The translations under genes and the position numbers were made by a program. The notes below the pieces were generated by a model. That model ran no database searches. It was not told the origin of the DNA and saw only the letters and a list, made by a program, of their open reading frames with translations. This document shows, one piece after another, positions 35,821 to 44,062 of a stretch of 64,000 nt of DNA (positions are counted from its first letter, which is position 1; the number at the start of each line of letters is the position of its first letter). The stretch comes from Petrosia ficiformis (taxonomy: Eukaryota > Porifera > Demospongiae > Haplosclerida > Petrosiidae), in assembly GCA_947044365.1 (NCBI GenBank), contig OX345636.1, positions 33,795,212 to 33,859,211 on the forward strand, in the 5' to 3' direction.

Positions 35821-35943
35821 GGATATATCGGAAGAAAAAGCAAAGAGTATTGAAATTTATAAATGCTCTTTGTGTGAAATTCATGGGAAAACAGAAGTTC
35901 TTTTTAAATTTCAATACTCTTTGCTTTTTCTTCAGATATATCC
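35821..35943. repeat. 38-bp-arm palindrome (MITE-like)
   Basis: Arms 35821-35858 and 35906-35943 pair at 37 of 38 positions by eye, both carrying AAAAAGCAAAGAGTATTGAA or its complement, around a 47-nt loop. Confidence 0.85.
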
Positions 35944-36435
35944 AGTCCAATGCAATCTAAATGATAGAACTGTAAGCAGAAGTTGCACATCAGCATAAAC
36001 CTGCATGTAGTTCTGATAAATAAATAATGTGCATTGGTATGCTTAGGACATAGCGCTCAACAATACAATTCAGCATTTTCTTCATATTTCCCTTCAGTCA
36101 ACTGGTGTTGTATATATACTCACAGAGATTGTTGTACGTAGTTGGTACCGAACTTAACATTGTGATATTAGGTACTGGTGTCATACTCACATCAGAAATA
36201 GTTTCACTGTGAAGTAATCCTGTAATTCGAAAGGTAAAAATGGTGATTAAATTATCTTGCATATGTAATTATTATACCGGTCACTGAGACTTTAAAATTT
36301 AAATCTTCTTGCTTCTACTTTGAAAACTGCCATATTAAATTTTATATTTTGCAGTTAAATAATGTTTTTGCAATGTAAAATATCATTCTACAACCAGCTC
36401 TCTTTCAAGTTGATCAGATTTTATTTGTGTCCTAC

Positions 36436-36701
36436 TGTAATAGACTAGTCTTTTTCTAACTTTATCTTAACTGAACAACATACAATACAAACAATGTCTG
36501 CTTTTATATCCAACTATAATTCTAGAAAGTTCTAGACTATATTAAGAACCAGATGTACAATTCCAGAAAGTTCTCTAAGTACATGACAAAATGACATCAC
36601 ACATTTAACACCTAGACAAATCAACTCAAATAAAAACACCTATTTTAAGAAATACAATATTATCACAAAATTATCCATGAAGTACATGAAAATCCTTTAC
36701 A
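36436..36701 (-). repeat. LTR (3' LTR by element orientation)
   Basis: Starts TGTAATAGACTAGTC and ends CCTTTACA, thus TG...CA. It differs from the other LTR by a few substitutions and three short indels, suggesting fairly recent insertion. Confidence 0.93.
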
Positions 36702-36720
36702 CTCCTCTCCCCTTCTTTTG
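36702..36720 (-). other. Polypurine tract of the gypsy element
   Basis: On the minus strand, AAAAGAAGGGGAGAGGAG directly abuts the start of the 3' LTR. This is the expected primer site for plus-strand synthesis and fixes the element's orientation. Confidence 0.88.
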
Positions 36721-36740
36721 CGTCAAACTGGTTTGTTGCA

Positions 36741-37136
36741 TCAAGTAATATGGGACAATGCATCAGCATTGCTGTTCTTCTTTCCACTTCGATATTTGAC
36801 TTCAAACTGGTATGGTTGGAAAGAGAGACTCCATCTTGTCAGACGAGCATTGTTCTCTTTTAATCTATCCAGCCATTCTAATGAACGATGATCTGTTTTA
36901 ATGGTGAACTGTCGACCCAGAACATATACTCTGAAGGCTTGGACCCCCAGTTTGATTGCCAGGCACTCCTTCTCGACAGTTGAATAGGATTCTTCTCGAG
37001 GTTGTAGCTTGTGACTAAAATATGCCACTGTGTGGTCATCCCCACTGTCATCATACTGACTAAGAACAGCTGCTACTCCCCAATTAGAGGCATCAGTTTT
37101 GATTGTAAACTGTCGATCAAAATCAGGGCTTTTCAA
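36741..37136 (-). CDS. Gypsy pol: RNase H
   Basis: 131 residues: FTIKTDASNWGVAAVLSQ (first catalytic Asp in TDAS), then EKECLAIKLGVQAFRVYVLG, then FTIKTDHRSLEWL, ending SGKKNSNADALSHIT. This is the family's normal C-terminal end, and the stop lies just before the polypurine tract, so there is no room for a downstream integrase. Separated from RT by a frame break. Confidence 0.9.
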   Translation of the reverse strand: MKSPDFDRQFTIKTDASNWGVAAVLSQYDDSGDDHTVAYFSHKLQPREESYSTVEKECLAIKLGVQAFRVYVLGRQFTIKTDHRSLEWLDRLKENNARLTRWSLSFQPYQFEVKYRSGKKNSNADALSHIT

Positions 37137-37297
37137 TACTGGAGCACTACATAAAATATCCTTAAGTTTCTGAGATGCCTCCTGGCACTCCTTAGTCTAG
37201 TTGACTAGACTAGGTGTTGACTTCTTTGTTAGGTCTGTCAATGGGACTGCAATTGCTGAATAGCTCGGAATGAATTTGCGATACTATCCTGTTAAAC

Positions 37298-38254
37298 CTA
37301 GAAAGGTTCGTACCTCTTTTTTTTTGTCTTCGGAGCTGGAAACAACTTAACTGCTTCAACCTTAGATTTTTCCGGGCAAACTACGCCACTCCCCACTACA
37401 TGTCCTAAATACACACACTCAGCCATACCAAACTGACACTTCTTTGGTTTGGCTGTGAGCCCAGCTCTACGTAACTTATCCAGAATAAGTCTAACACATT
37501 GCAAATGGTCCTCCCACGAGGAAGTATATACCACCAGATCATCTAGGTAGGCTAAAGCAAATTCTTCACTTCCTTGAAGTAGATGATCCATCATCCGCTG
37601 GAAGGTGGCTGGGGCCCCACTAAGGCCAAAGGGCATAACAATGAACTGAAATAGTCCAAAGGGTGTAATGAATGCAGTCTTGTGGCGTGCCTCTTCTGCA
37701 ACTGGCACCTGCCAATACCCTCTCGTAAGGTCCAAAGTGAAGATAAACTTGGCTTGCAATTGCCCGATTTGGTCAATCAGATCATCTACCCTTGGCATTG
37801 GGTAGGCATCAAATTGTGAGACTGAGTTTAACCGACGATAATCAACACATAGCCGGAGACTGCCGTCTTTTCTTTTTTCTAACACAATGGGCGCAGCCCA
37901 GTTACTTGTAGAAACCTCAACGATACCATTTTCTAGCATTTCCTTCAATTCTGCTTGGACTGTCTCCCGATATGCATGGGGCAGTCTATAGGGAGGTAAT
38001 CTGACTGGAGTGGCATTCCCAGTTAGAATGTGGTGCTTTGTCACTTCAGTTTTACCAGGCAGGTTTTGCAATACATCTGAGTACATCCCCAATAACAGTT
38101 TCAGTTCATGCTGCTGTTCAGTGGTGAGTTGATCACCAATTATATAGGGGTTGATCATCAGAGTCACCTTCACTGTCATTCCATACCAGTACTTCATCAT
38201 TCTGGTCAGAATCTGCTTGATCTTGAGCAGAGAAAATGGAATTGCTTGGCACAT
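37298..38254 (-). CDS. Gypsy pol: reverse transcriptase
   Basis: Typical Ty3/gypsy RT: LPPYRLPHAYRETVQAEL, LRLCVDYRRLNSVSQFDAYP, FTLDLTRGYWQVPV, FGLFQFIVMPFGLSGAPATF and the catalytic YLDD motif. The true domain starts around residue 60; the stretch before it (38254 to about 38100) overlaps another frame holding the GPY/F end of integrase. The frame ends near a homopolymer (37318-37326 in plus coordinates), where slippage probably separates it from RNase H. Confidence 0.93.
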   Translation of the reverse strand: MCQAIPFSLLKIKQILTRMMKYWYGMTVKVTLMINPYIIGDQLTTEQQHELKLLLGMYSDVLQNLPGKTEVTKHHILTGNATPVRLPPYRLPHAYRETVQAELKEMLENGIVEVSTSNWAAPIVLEKRKDGSLRLCVDYRRLNSVSQFDAYPMPRVDDLIDQIGQLQAKFIFTLDLTRGYWQVPVAEEARHKTAFITPFGLFQFIVMPFGLSGAPATFQRMMDHLLQGSEEFALAYLDDLVVYTSSWEDHLQCVRLILDKLRRAGLTAKPKKCQFGMAECVYLGHVVGSGVVCPEKSKVEAVKLFPAPKTKKKRYEPF

Positions 38255-38712
38255 GCCATCTCTTCAACATGTTGATGTGAAAAATTCTTTTACGTTTCCT
38301 CTTATCATTCATATCGACTTCATAATTCACGGTTCCAATTCGACTAGTAATCGTATATGGTCCCTACCACTGAGCCAGTAACTTGCTTGTGGATGATGGC
38401 AGTAGGACTAGCACTTGATCCCCATTTGCGAACTCTCTAGTCCGGGCATTCCTGCATGTCATACCACAGCTTTTGATGTCTTTGGGCATCTGACATATTC
38501 TGATTTACTATCTCAGCCATCTTTGAGAGTTTCTCCCGTATAGACAACACGTGTGACACAACACTCTCTGTGCTTCTTTTCTTGGCTTCCCAAGATTCTC
38601 GTACAATGTCCAATGGTCCCCGTACAGTACGACCATACAGGAGTTCGAATGGAGAAAACCCCGTTGAGGCTTGTGGGACCTCCCGGTAAGCAAATATAAG
38701 ATAGGGAATCAA
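38133..38712 (-). pseudogene. Gypsy pol: integrase C-terminal region, frame-broken
   Basis: 38712-38437 continues the integrase after a stop (YREVPQASTGFSPFELLYGR, then a helical tail). After a frameshift near 38445 and another stop, 38330-38133 carries a GPY/F-type module and an acidic tail that leads towards RT. These breaks inactivate the copy. Confidence 0.85.
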
Positions 38713-38745
38713 CTTATCCCAATCTTTCCCTTCGGTAACTGCTGT

Positions 38746-41001
38746 CTAACGAATCATTGCTTTCAGTGTTTGATTAAACCTCTCGACTAGTCCGTCAGTT
38801 TGCGGATGATACGGGCTTGTTCGTATCGGTGAGACATGTAGCGTACTATAAATCTCCCTCAGGAGTTGTGAGGTAAAGTTGCTCCCTTGATCTGTCCAAA
38901 CCTCCTCTGGTATACCTACTCTTGAGAACAACTTGATAAGTTCCTCTGCAATGGTTTCTGCATCGATACTTCGAAGTGGGACTGCTTCAGGATATTGTGT
39001 AGCATAATCACAGACTACTAGAATATACAGGTTACCTGACCTGCTCCTGGGTAATGGACCAACGATGTCCATTGCTATTTGAAAAGGTTCTGACATTACA
39101 GGCAATGGGATCATTGGTGCTGGCTGTACTCTTCTGGAAGTTGACTTCTGGCAACTCTCACATGTCCTGCAATGTTCCTTCACGTCGTGGTATATTGTTG
39201 GCCAATAAAATCTTTGCAAAATTCTTTTGGCTGTCTTCTCCTTCCCCAGGTGTCCAGCCAAGGGGATTTCATGGGCTAAATGTAGGACTGGTTTTCTACA
39301 CTCCCTAGGAAGGATCAGTTGCTCTTGTGGTTCACTTTCCCCTCTCTGGTTCCTTGGGGTCCAGTATCTATAGAGCAGTTTGTTGCAGATGAAAAACCGA
39401 TCTCCTTTTGTTTCTTCTGCTTCTTTCGTTATGTATTGAAGGGTGGGGTCCTCACTCTGGAGCCTCTGCAACTCTGCTGATGACATGTCCAATATTCCAT
39501 AGGTAGATTTTCTCTGCAGGCATTGATACTGATGCCTAACAGCTCTTTTTTGGCTCCTGCTCAGTCTCCTCCTTTCTCTTCCTGTAGAAAATAAATCATC
39601 ATGGAACTCACTTCCTGGACAAGATTCTTCTTCCTTATCCGGTAGTTGGTCCTCTTCCTGTGTAACATTCTCCAATACTTCCTGCAGCTTTTCACTGCTA
39701 TCTTGAAAGTTGTTGAGTCGTACATCCAACTCCATTTCTCGTTGTCGAGCATTGGCTTCCTCTTCCCTCTTCTGTACTCTAGCTCGAGTCATCACTACCA
39801 TAGCTTCATCTGTCTTACCATTGCCCTTCAGCATATCTAACAGCTCAGGCACATCTGTACCTAACAACACGTCCATTGGTAGTGACTTCGAGACGGCTGC
39901 TTCTACTATCAGTTTTAGCCCATCTACTTCAATTTCTACTTTCGCTAAGGGATAGAGAACTGTATCTCCATGTGCACAACAAATGGTGGTCGCTTTTCCC
40001 TCCAGAATCTTCTCCGGTGGCACAAACACATCTCGAACTACAGTCCTTGCACAGCCTGTATCTAATAGGATGTTTTCAGCTTTCTGCCCCTCCACTAGTC
40101 CTTGCCTTGCAATCGCTGGGACACCAGCAGCTCTGTTTCCACCTGCTATCCTGGTCCCACAGAATAGGGTACTGCTGGGACAATTTTTTGAAGTATGTCC
40201 CTTCTGATTACAGTTGAAACAGCGGAAATCACCCTCTGTTTTCCATGGTCGATCTTTCCCTAACATCTTGCCAACACTCTTGTTTCCCTTTGGACAGTCT
40301 CGTGCCAAGTGTCCTACTTGGTTGCAGGTGTGACATCTCTTCAGTGTGGTTGCTTCCTTCTTAATCTCCTGTGGCTGATTCCCATTAACGCCATGTTGTG
40401 TTCGTCTACGAGCTTGCTGATAATCATCGGCCAGCTGTCCTGCCCCTTGGCTTGTCTTAGGTTTTCTTTCACTCACCCAAATTCTGACAATTGAAGGCAT
40501 TGTGTTTAAGAGCTGTTCCATTATCATTCGTTCTGCTAGTTTCTCCATAGTATCACAGTCCTTTGTCCATTCCCGAAACAAGTCCTGCAGACGGGTAGCT
40601 AACTCTCGGTTTGTCTCCTCCGGCATCTTCCTTGCTGCCGACCGTAAGTGTTGACAATAGGTTTCCTCATCGATGTCGTACCGTCGTAAGATTGCTGCCT
40701 TGACCTCATCATACTTCCCTGATTCCGCTACTGGCATTGCAGCATATGCATGCTGGGCCTTTCCAGTTAGTTGAGGTGCCAGCTTAAACACCCATCGAGA
40801 CTTATCCACCTCATATGCTATCATAATACGCTCAAAGGTAGTGAGATATGCTTCAATATCCTCTGCCTCAGTCAGCTTCGATAATCTAACATCAGTTTCG
40901 TTTATAGTACTCGCTGAGCTTCTTGAGCCTCCTTCCCTACTGGATGTAGATTCCTCCAACAGCTTCATCAGCAACTCCATTTGGTACTGCATTGTTTTCA
41001 T
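38746..41001 (-). CDS. Gypsy gag-protease-integrase open reading frame
   Basis: 751 residues in one frame. Residues about 40-200 are a gag/retrotransposon capsid-like region. Two CCHC knuckles follow: CHTCNQVGHLARDC and CFNCNQKGHTSKNC. The protease has ILLDTGCARTVV (active-site DTG) and a GTD-containing flap region. A coiled, acidic linker leads to the integrase H2C2 finger (H-LAHEIPLAGH, then CRTCESC) and the catalytic core with MDIVGPLP, WTDQGSNF and HPQTDGLVERFNQTLK (D,D,E all present). The frame ends with a premature TAG just after the core. Confidence 0.93.
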   Translation of the reverse strand: MKTMQYQMELLMKLLEESTSSREGGSRSSASTINETDVRLSKLTEAEDIEAYLTTFERIMIAYEVDKSRWVFKLAPQLTGKAQHAYAAMPVAESGKYDEVKAAILRRYDIDEETYCQHLRSAARKMPEETNRELATRLQDLFREWTKDCDTMEKLAERMIMEQLLNTMPSIVRIWVSERKPKTSQGAGQLADDYQQARRRTQHGVNGNQPQEIKKEATTLKRCHTCNQVGHLARDCPKGNKSVGKMLGKDRPWKTEGDFRCFNCNQKGHTSKNCPSSTLFCGTRIAGGNRAAGVPAIARQGLVEGQKAENILLDTGCARTVVRDVFVPPEKILEGKATTICCAHGDTVLYPLAKVEIEVDGLKLIVEAAVSKSLPMDVLLGTDVPELLDMLKGNGKTDEAMVVMTRARVQKREEEANARQREMELDVRLNNFQDSSEKLQEVLENVTQEEDQLPDKEEESCPGSEFHDDLFSTGRERRRLSRSQKRAVRHQYQCLQRKSTYGILDMSSAELQRLQSEDPTLQYITKEAEETKGDRFFICNKLLYRYWTPRNQRGESEPQEQLILPRECRKPVLHLAHEIPLAGHLGKEKTAKRILQRFYWPTIYHDVKEHCRTCESCQKSTSRRVQPAPMIPLPVMSEPFQIAMDIVGPLPRSRSGNLYILVVCDYATQYPEAVPLRSIDAETIAEELIKLFSRVGIPEEVWTDQGSNFTSQLLREIYSTLHVSPIRTSPYHPQTDGLVERFNQTLKAMIR

Positions 41002-41289
41002 TTGCTGTGCTGCTTCCTGCTCTTGACGTTCTCTTTCTTCGTTTAATGTCTGCCGGTGCAGCGTAATCTATTCCTCTCTTTGTCTGCGTTCTAGCACGAT
41101 CTCTTCTTCTCATCTCCTTCTATCGTCTAATAACAATCTCGTCATCTCTGTGATGCTGGTGTTCTCTATCTGTCCTTCTTCATCACCCATTCTATCTCTG
41201 TGTGTATATGTCCTTCCTGATCTTGTAATCATAGGCCAACAAAATGCTAATCTGAGCGTGGTAAAGTCACTACTGCTGAAGACGAACTT

Positions 41290-41309
41290 ATCCCACCGCT
41301 GCCACCAAA
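41290..41309 (-). other. Candidate primer-binding site
   Basis: Directly inside the 5' LTR the minus strand reads TTTGGTGGCAGCGGTGGGAT. This is the expected place of a tRNA primer site; the tRNA species was not assigned. Confidence 0.5.
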
Positions 41310-41572
41310 TGTAATAGACTAGTCTTTTTCTAACTTTATCTTAACTGAACAACATACAATACAATACAATGTCTGCTTTTATATCCAACTATAATTCTAG
41401 AAAGTTCTAGACTATATTAAGAACCACATGTATAATTCCAGAAAGTTCTCTAAGTACATGACAAAATGACATCACACATTAACACCTAGACAAATCAACT
41501 CAAATTAAGAAATAAAAACACCTATTTTAAGAAATACAATATTATCCATGAAGTACATGAAAATCCCTTACA
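41310..41572 (-). repeat. LTR (5' LTR by element orientation)
   Basis: TG...CA ends, collinear with 36436-36701, with an extra TTAAGAAAT-type insertion and an 11-nt deletion relative to it. Confidence 0.93.
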
Positions 41573-41659
41573 CCTACTTGCCTACTATTAACTTCTTTCT
41601 ATGTAATCGTGCATGTAGAATAATTATTATCTCTAAAATTATAATATGTAACAGTTCGT

Positions 41660-41945
41660 TACCTGATCATCATCGGGTACAAGCTGCTTATAACTTGAGA
41701 TTGTACAACCTGTAAATCCTATGCCAATAACAGTATACTCTTTGATGAATGCAGGAAAAGGTTTTGATCTTCTTGAAAATTCCCGAGACAGTCTCATCCA
41801 ATACCCATCATGTGTTGTGCGTGAACCTTTTTTACATTTTGGAGGCAAACCATGTAGACATATAAGCTCCTCTAAACATAGTACAGATTTTACACTTTTT
41901 CCTTCGACCCTAAATGTCAATAGCATAATGTCATGCAATTTAATG
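41660..41945 (-). CDS. Possible minus-strand exon, unknown family
   Basis: A 99-residue open frame just outside the gypsy target duplication: LCLEELICLHGLPPKC, then SRRSKPFPAFIKEYTVIG, ending PDDDQ directly before GTAACG, a plausible donor. Composition is more protein-like than the flanks. I know no matching family and see no neighbouring exon, so it may be an exon of a host gene or a transposon relic. Confidence 0.35.
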
Positions 41946-42451
41946 TTCTTGCTTCATACCATGTTATCAGAGATTGAATAACAACACTACTCTAACTACT
42001 AACTAGTACTATGACTATAAGTAAGTTAATCTTGACCACATGCAGAAAACACTATATTATGATTGAGAAAGTTCTAGACTGTTACAAAATAAATATATAG
42101 TTCTTGTGAAAAGTATTGCACAACATAAAAATTGTTATATGCAAGTATTACAAAACAAAGCAAGAAGAAAGTGCTAGACTGAGTATATTAGACAACATAA
42201 CACTTAAACAAAAAGTATTTTGCTTGGTGGAGTTATCAGTGAAGTGTGGAATGTGAGGCTAACCAATTGAGTCTTCTGGTATCTACATAGCATTGCTGTA
42301 ATTAAATTATGCACAATTCATGTTATCAAACTGTTTAAGTTAGGTCTTCCCATCCTTGCATGCTTTGATTATCTTTGTGGACTGAACTCTCGACTTCTTT
42401 GTCATTTTGGTGAACGATAACTGCAGATAACTGTAATAACTTACCGTGCAA

Positions 42452-42809
42452 GGGGTGTTTCTAAAACCTGGACTCTGGACTGGACTGGTAACTGTCAATT
42501 AATTAACTAAAACCACGTGAATCGACTGTACCATGATGGTGGATGATGACATAATAATTATATCAAGCGAAGAAGGGCTGGTGTTTGTACTAACCTGTTT
42601 AACGTAAAACCCAGGAAATAGGTCGAGGAGAAATGTAAAACCCAGGAAATAGGGTCCCTTGGTCATACATCCTAGGGTTAGCTTTGTATCGGTAGGTCAG
42701 TGCAATAGAGATGTTGGATGCTATCATGCATAATTAATAAGGTGGCGAATATTATAGTTGATCCGAGTCCAGTCCAGTCCAGTCCAGAGTCCAGGTTTAC
42801 AAACACCCC
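42452..42809. mobile_element. TIR element with GGGGTGTTT ends
   Basis: The left end GGGGTGTTTCTAAAACCTGG and the right end mirror each other over about 45 bp, including repeated CTGGACT / AGTCCAG units. Flanking 7-mers CGTGCAA and CGTGCTA are nearly identical and may be a mutated target duplication. A short internal repeat (GTAAAACCCAGGAAATAG) occurs twice near 42620. Confidence 0.72.
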
Positions 42810-42844
42810 CGTGCTAGGGTCTATTGTTACTTTAATTTTTGAGT

Positions 42845-43270
42845 CTCGTTATGTGCAGACATCCTAATTAGTGGGCAAGGCCTGACACGCCTGCATACTC
42901 CATATCCGGATCCGTGTCAGTGAATCGGCGTACTTATATATACTGCAACGTACTTATAAATCTCTCCCGACACAAACTGCATGGATGATAACCCTAATGA
43001 TCCCAGGGCCTAAACTGGGGGGCTCCGCCCCCCCACACCTCCCCAGTGATTAATGAAAAAAAAATGCAGACATAAAAGAAAAAAACCTAACAGCAAGTCA
43101 GTAATACGACTGAGATGATTACCAAGCTCCTATGCCAGATCCTTAGTTAGCTTTGGAAGCCCGGTCGTTCTACGACGGCAAGTATATGTACAGCTGAACG
43201 GGCTTTTCTAACCTCATAGTTGAAAAAAAGAACACGCCCACATTTAATTAGGATGTCTGCACATGACGAG
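42845..43270. mobile_element. TIR element with CTCGTYATGTGCAGACATCC ends
   Basis: Inverted ends of about 40 bp (left 42845-42884; right 43231-43270) surround a non-coding body with a GGGGGGCTCCGCCCCCC palindrome near 43018. It abuts the previous TIR element. Confidence 0.75.
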
Positions 43271-43948
43271 ATTTTTAATTTTTAGCCTCACGCCGCCTAG
43301 CACCTACTATACCACTTACAGTTTCTTAACCCGGGGGCTTTTGAAAAAAGAATGAATTAATTTTAATAATAATTCCAACCACACCTACCATGGATGTAAT
43401 ATACTGATTGTGAGGTGTGGCAGCTCAGCATCTCATTAAAATCAAAACCTTCGTTGCAAATGAACACAGGCAATTTGCAACTTTCTCCAACTTCTGGAGC
43501 AATCTAACACTCACCTCAACCTTGCTAACCAATTACTGCAAGCACAGCATCTACTCAAGTCTGCACACGAACGCTATTTGTCACTTATTCTCCCAACATC
43601 CCTTTCTCTCTCGCTAGAACCAGCTAGAAACCAAGTCTATACATCACACAAACATCAACATAACGTTCTACTCTCCTTACCCTAAGCTAACTTCAAAGTG
43701 ACATCAAAGGGCGGACACTTGAATCAAAGCACCGCTAGACCACATCCAACGAAGCGTGGGCGCTTTGAACAATAGAATGCCGACATGCCGCCACCACATT
43801 GGTATACTCTTGTAATCTACAGTAATTTGGGGTGTGGTACATCCAAGACCCAGCCATTGCAGTGAAATTTAGCAATGTAATAAGTAGGTGTGGTACTTCC
43901 TATCTGACAGGATGTTGTAAAATTACAACACTAAAAAACTGAAAGTGT
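43271..43948. other. Upstream region of gene B
   Basis: Somewhat richer in GC than the surroundings. A 66-residue plus frame at 43417-43617 has no known features. Likely holds the promoter of gene B close to its right end. Confidence 0.45.
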
Positions 43949-43956
43949 TATATATA
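43949..43956 (+). promoter_or_regulatory. Candidate TATA box of gene B
   Basis: TATATATA 49 nt before the ATG at 44005, followed by a GC-rich stretch (GCCGGCCCGCGACC). This would put transcription start about 25 nt upstream of the ATG. TA tracts are frequent here, so only position supports it. Confidence 0.4.
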
Positions 43957-44004
43957 CTCTGCCGGCCCGCGACCGCACTCGAAATTAAGGAGGAGAGGTT
44001 ACAG

Positions 44005-44062
44005 ATGGAGCAGCTTTACACTGGACTAATGTTTGTCATTTTGACAACTTTCTCAATAGCAG
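44005..44062 (+). CDS. Gene B exon 1: signal peptide
   Basis: 58 nt, phase 0 to 1, donor GCAG|GTGCAT. It encodes a hydrophobic core (LMFVILTTFSIA) after a short polar start. A second copy lies at 44360-44407 without the original ATG. Confidence 0.82.

Larger units (their letters stand above)
36436..41572 (-). mobile_element. Ty3/gypsy LTR retrotransposon with integrase before reverse transcriptase (Gmr1-like)
   Basis: A complete element bounded by 260-bp LTRs and by a 5-bp direct duplication CCTAC (36431-36435 and 41573-41577). The polypurine tract lies next to the LTR at 36436-36701, so transcription runs on the minus strand. Domain order from 41001 downward: gag with two zinc knuckles, aspartic protease, H2C2 and DDE integrase, GPY/F-like end, then RT (YLDD) and RNase H next to the 3' LTR. 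The order gag-PR-IN-RT-RH differs from usual Ty3/gypsy (PR-RT-RH-IN) and matches the Gmr1 group. Stops and frameshifts are present in pol, so this copy is not autonomous. Confidence 0.92.

Noticed and set aside
36441..36741. An envelope gene in the gypsy element
   Set aside because: RNase H ends next to the polypurine tract and there is no space for another gene.
36436..41572. Two nested gypsy elements as the cause of the integrase-before-RT order
   Set aside because: Only one LTR pair, one exact target duplication and one polypurine tract; gag to integrase is a single frame.
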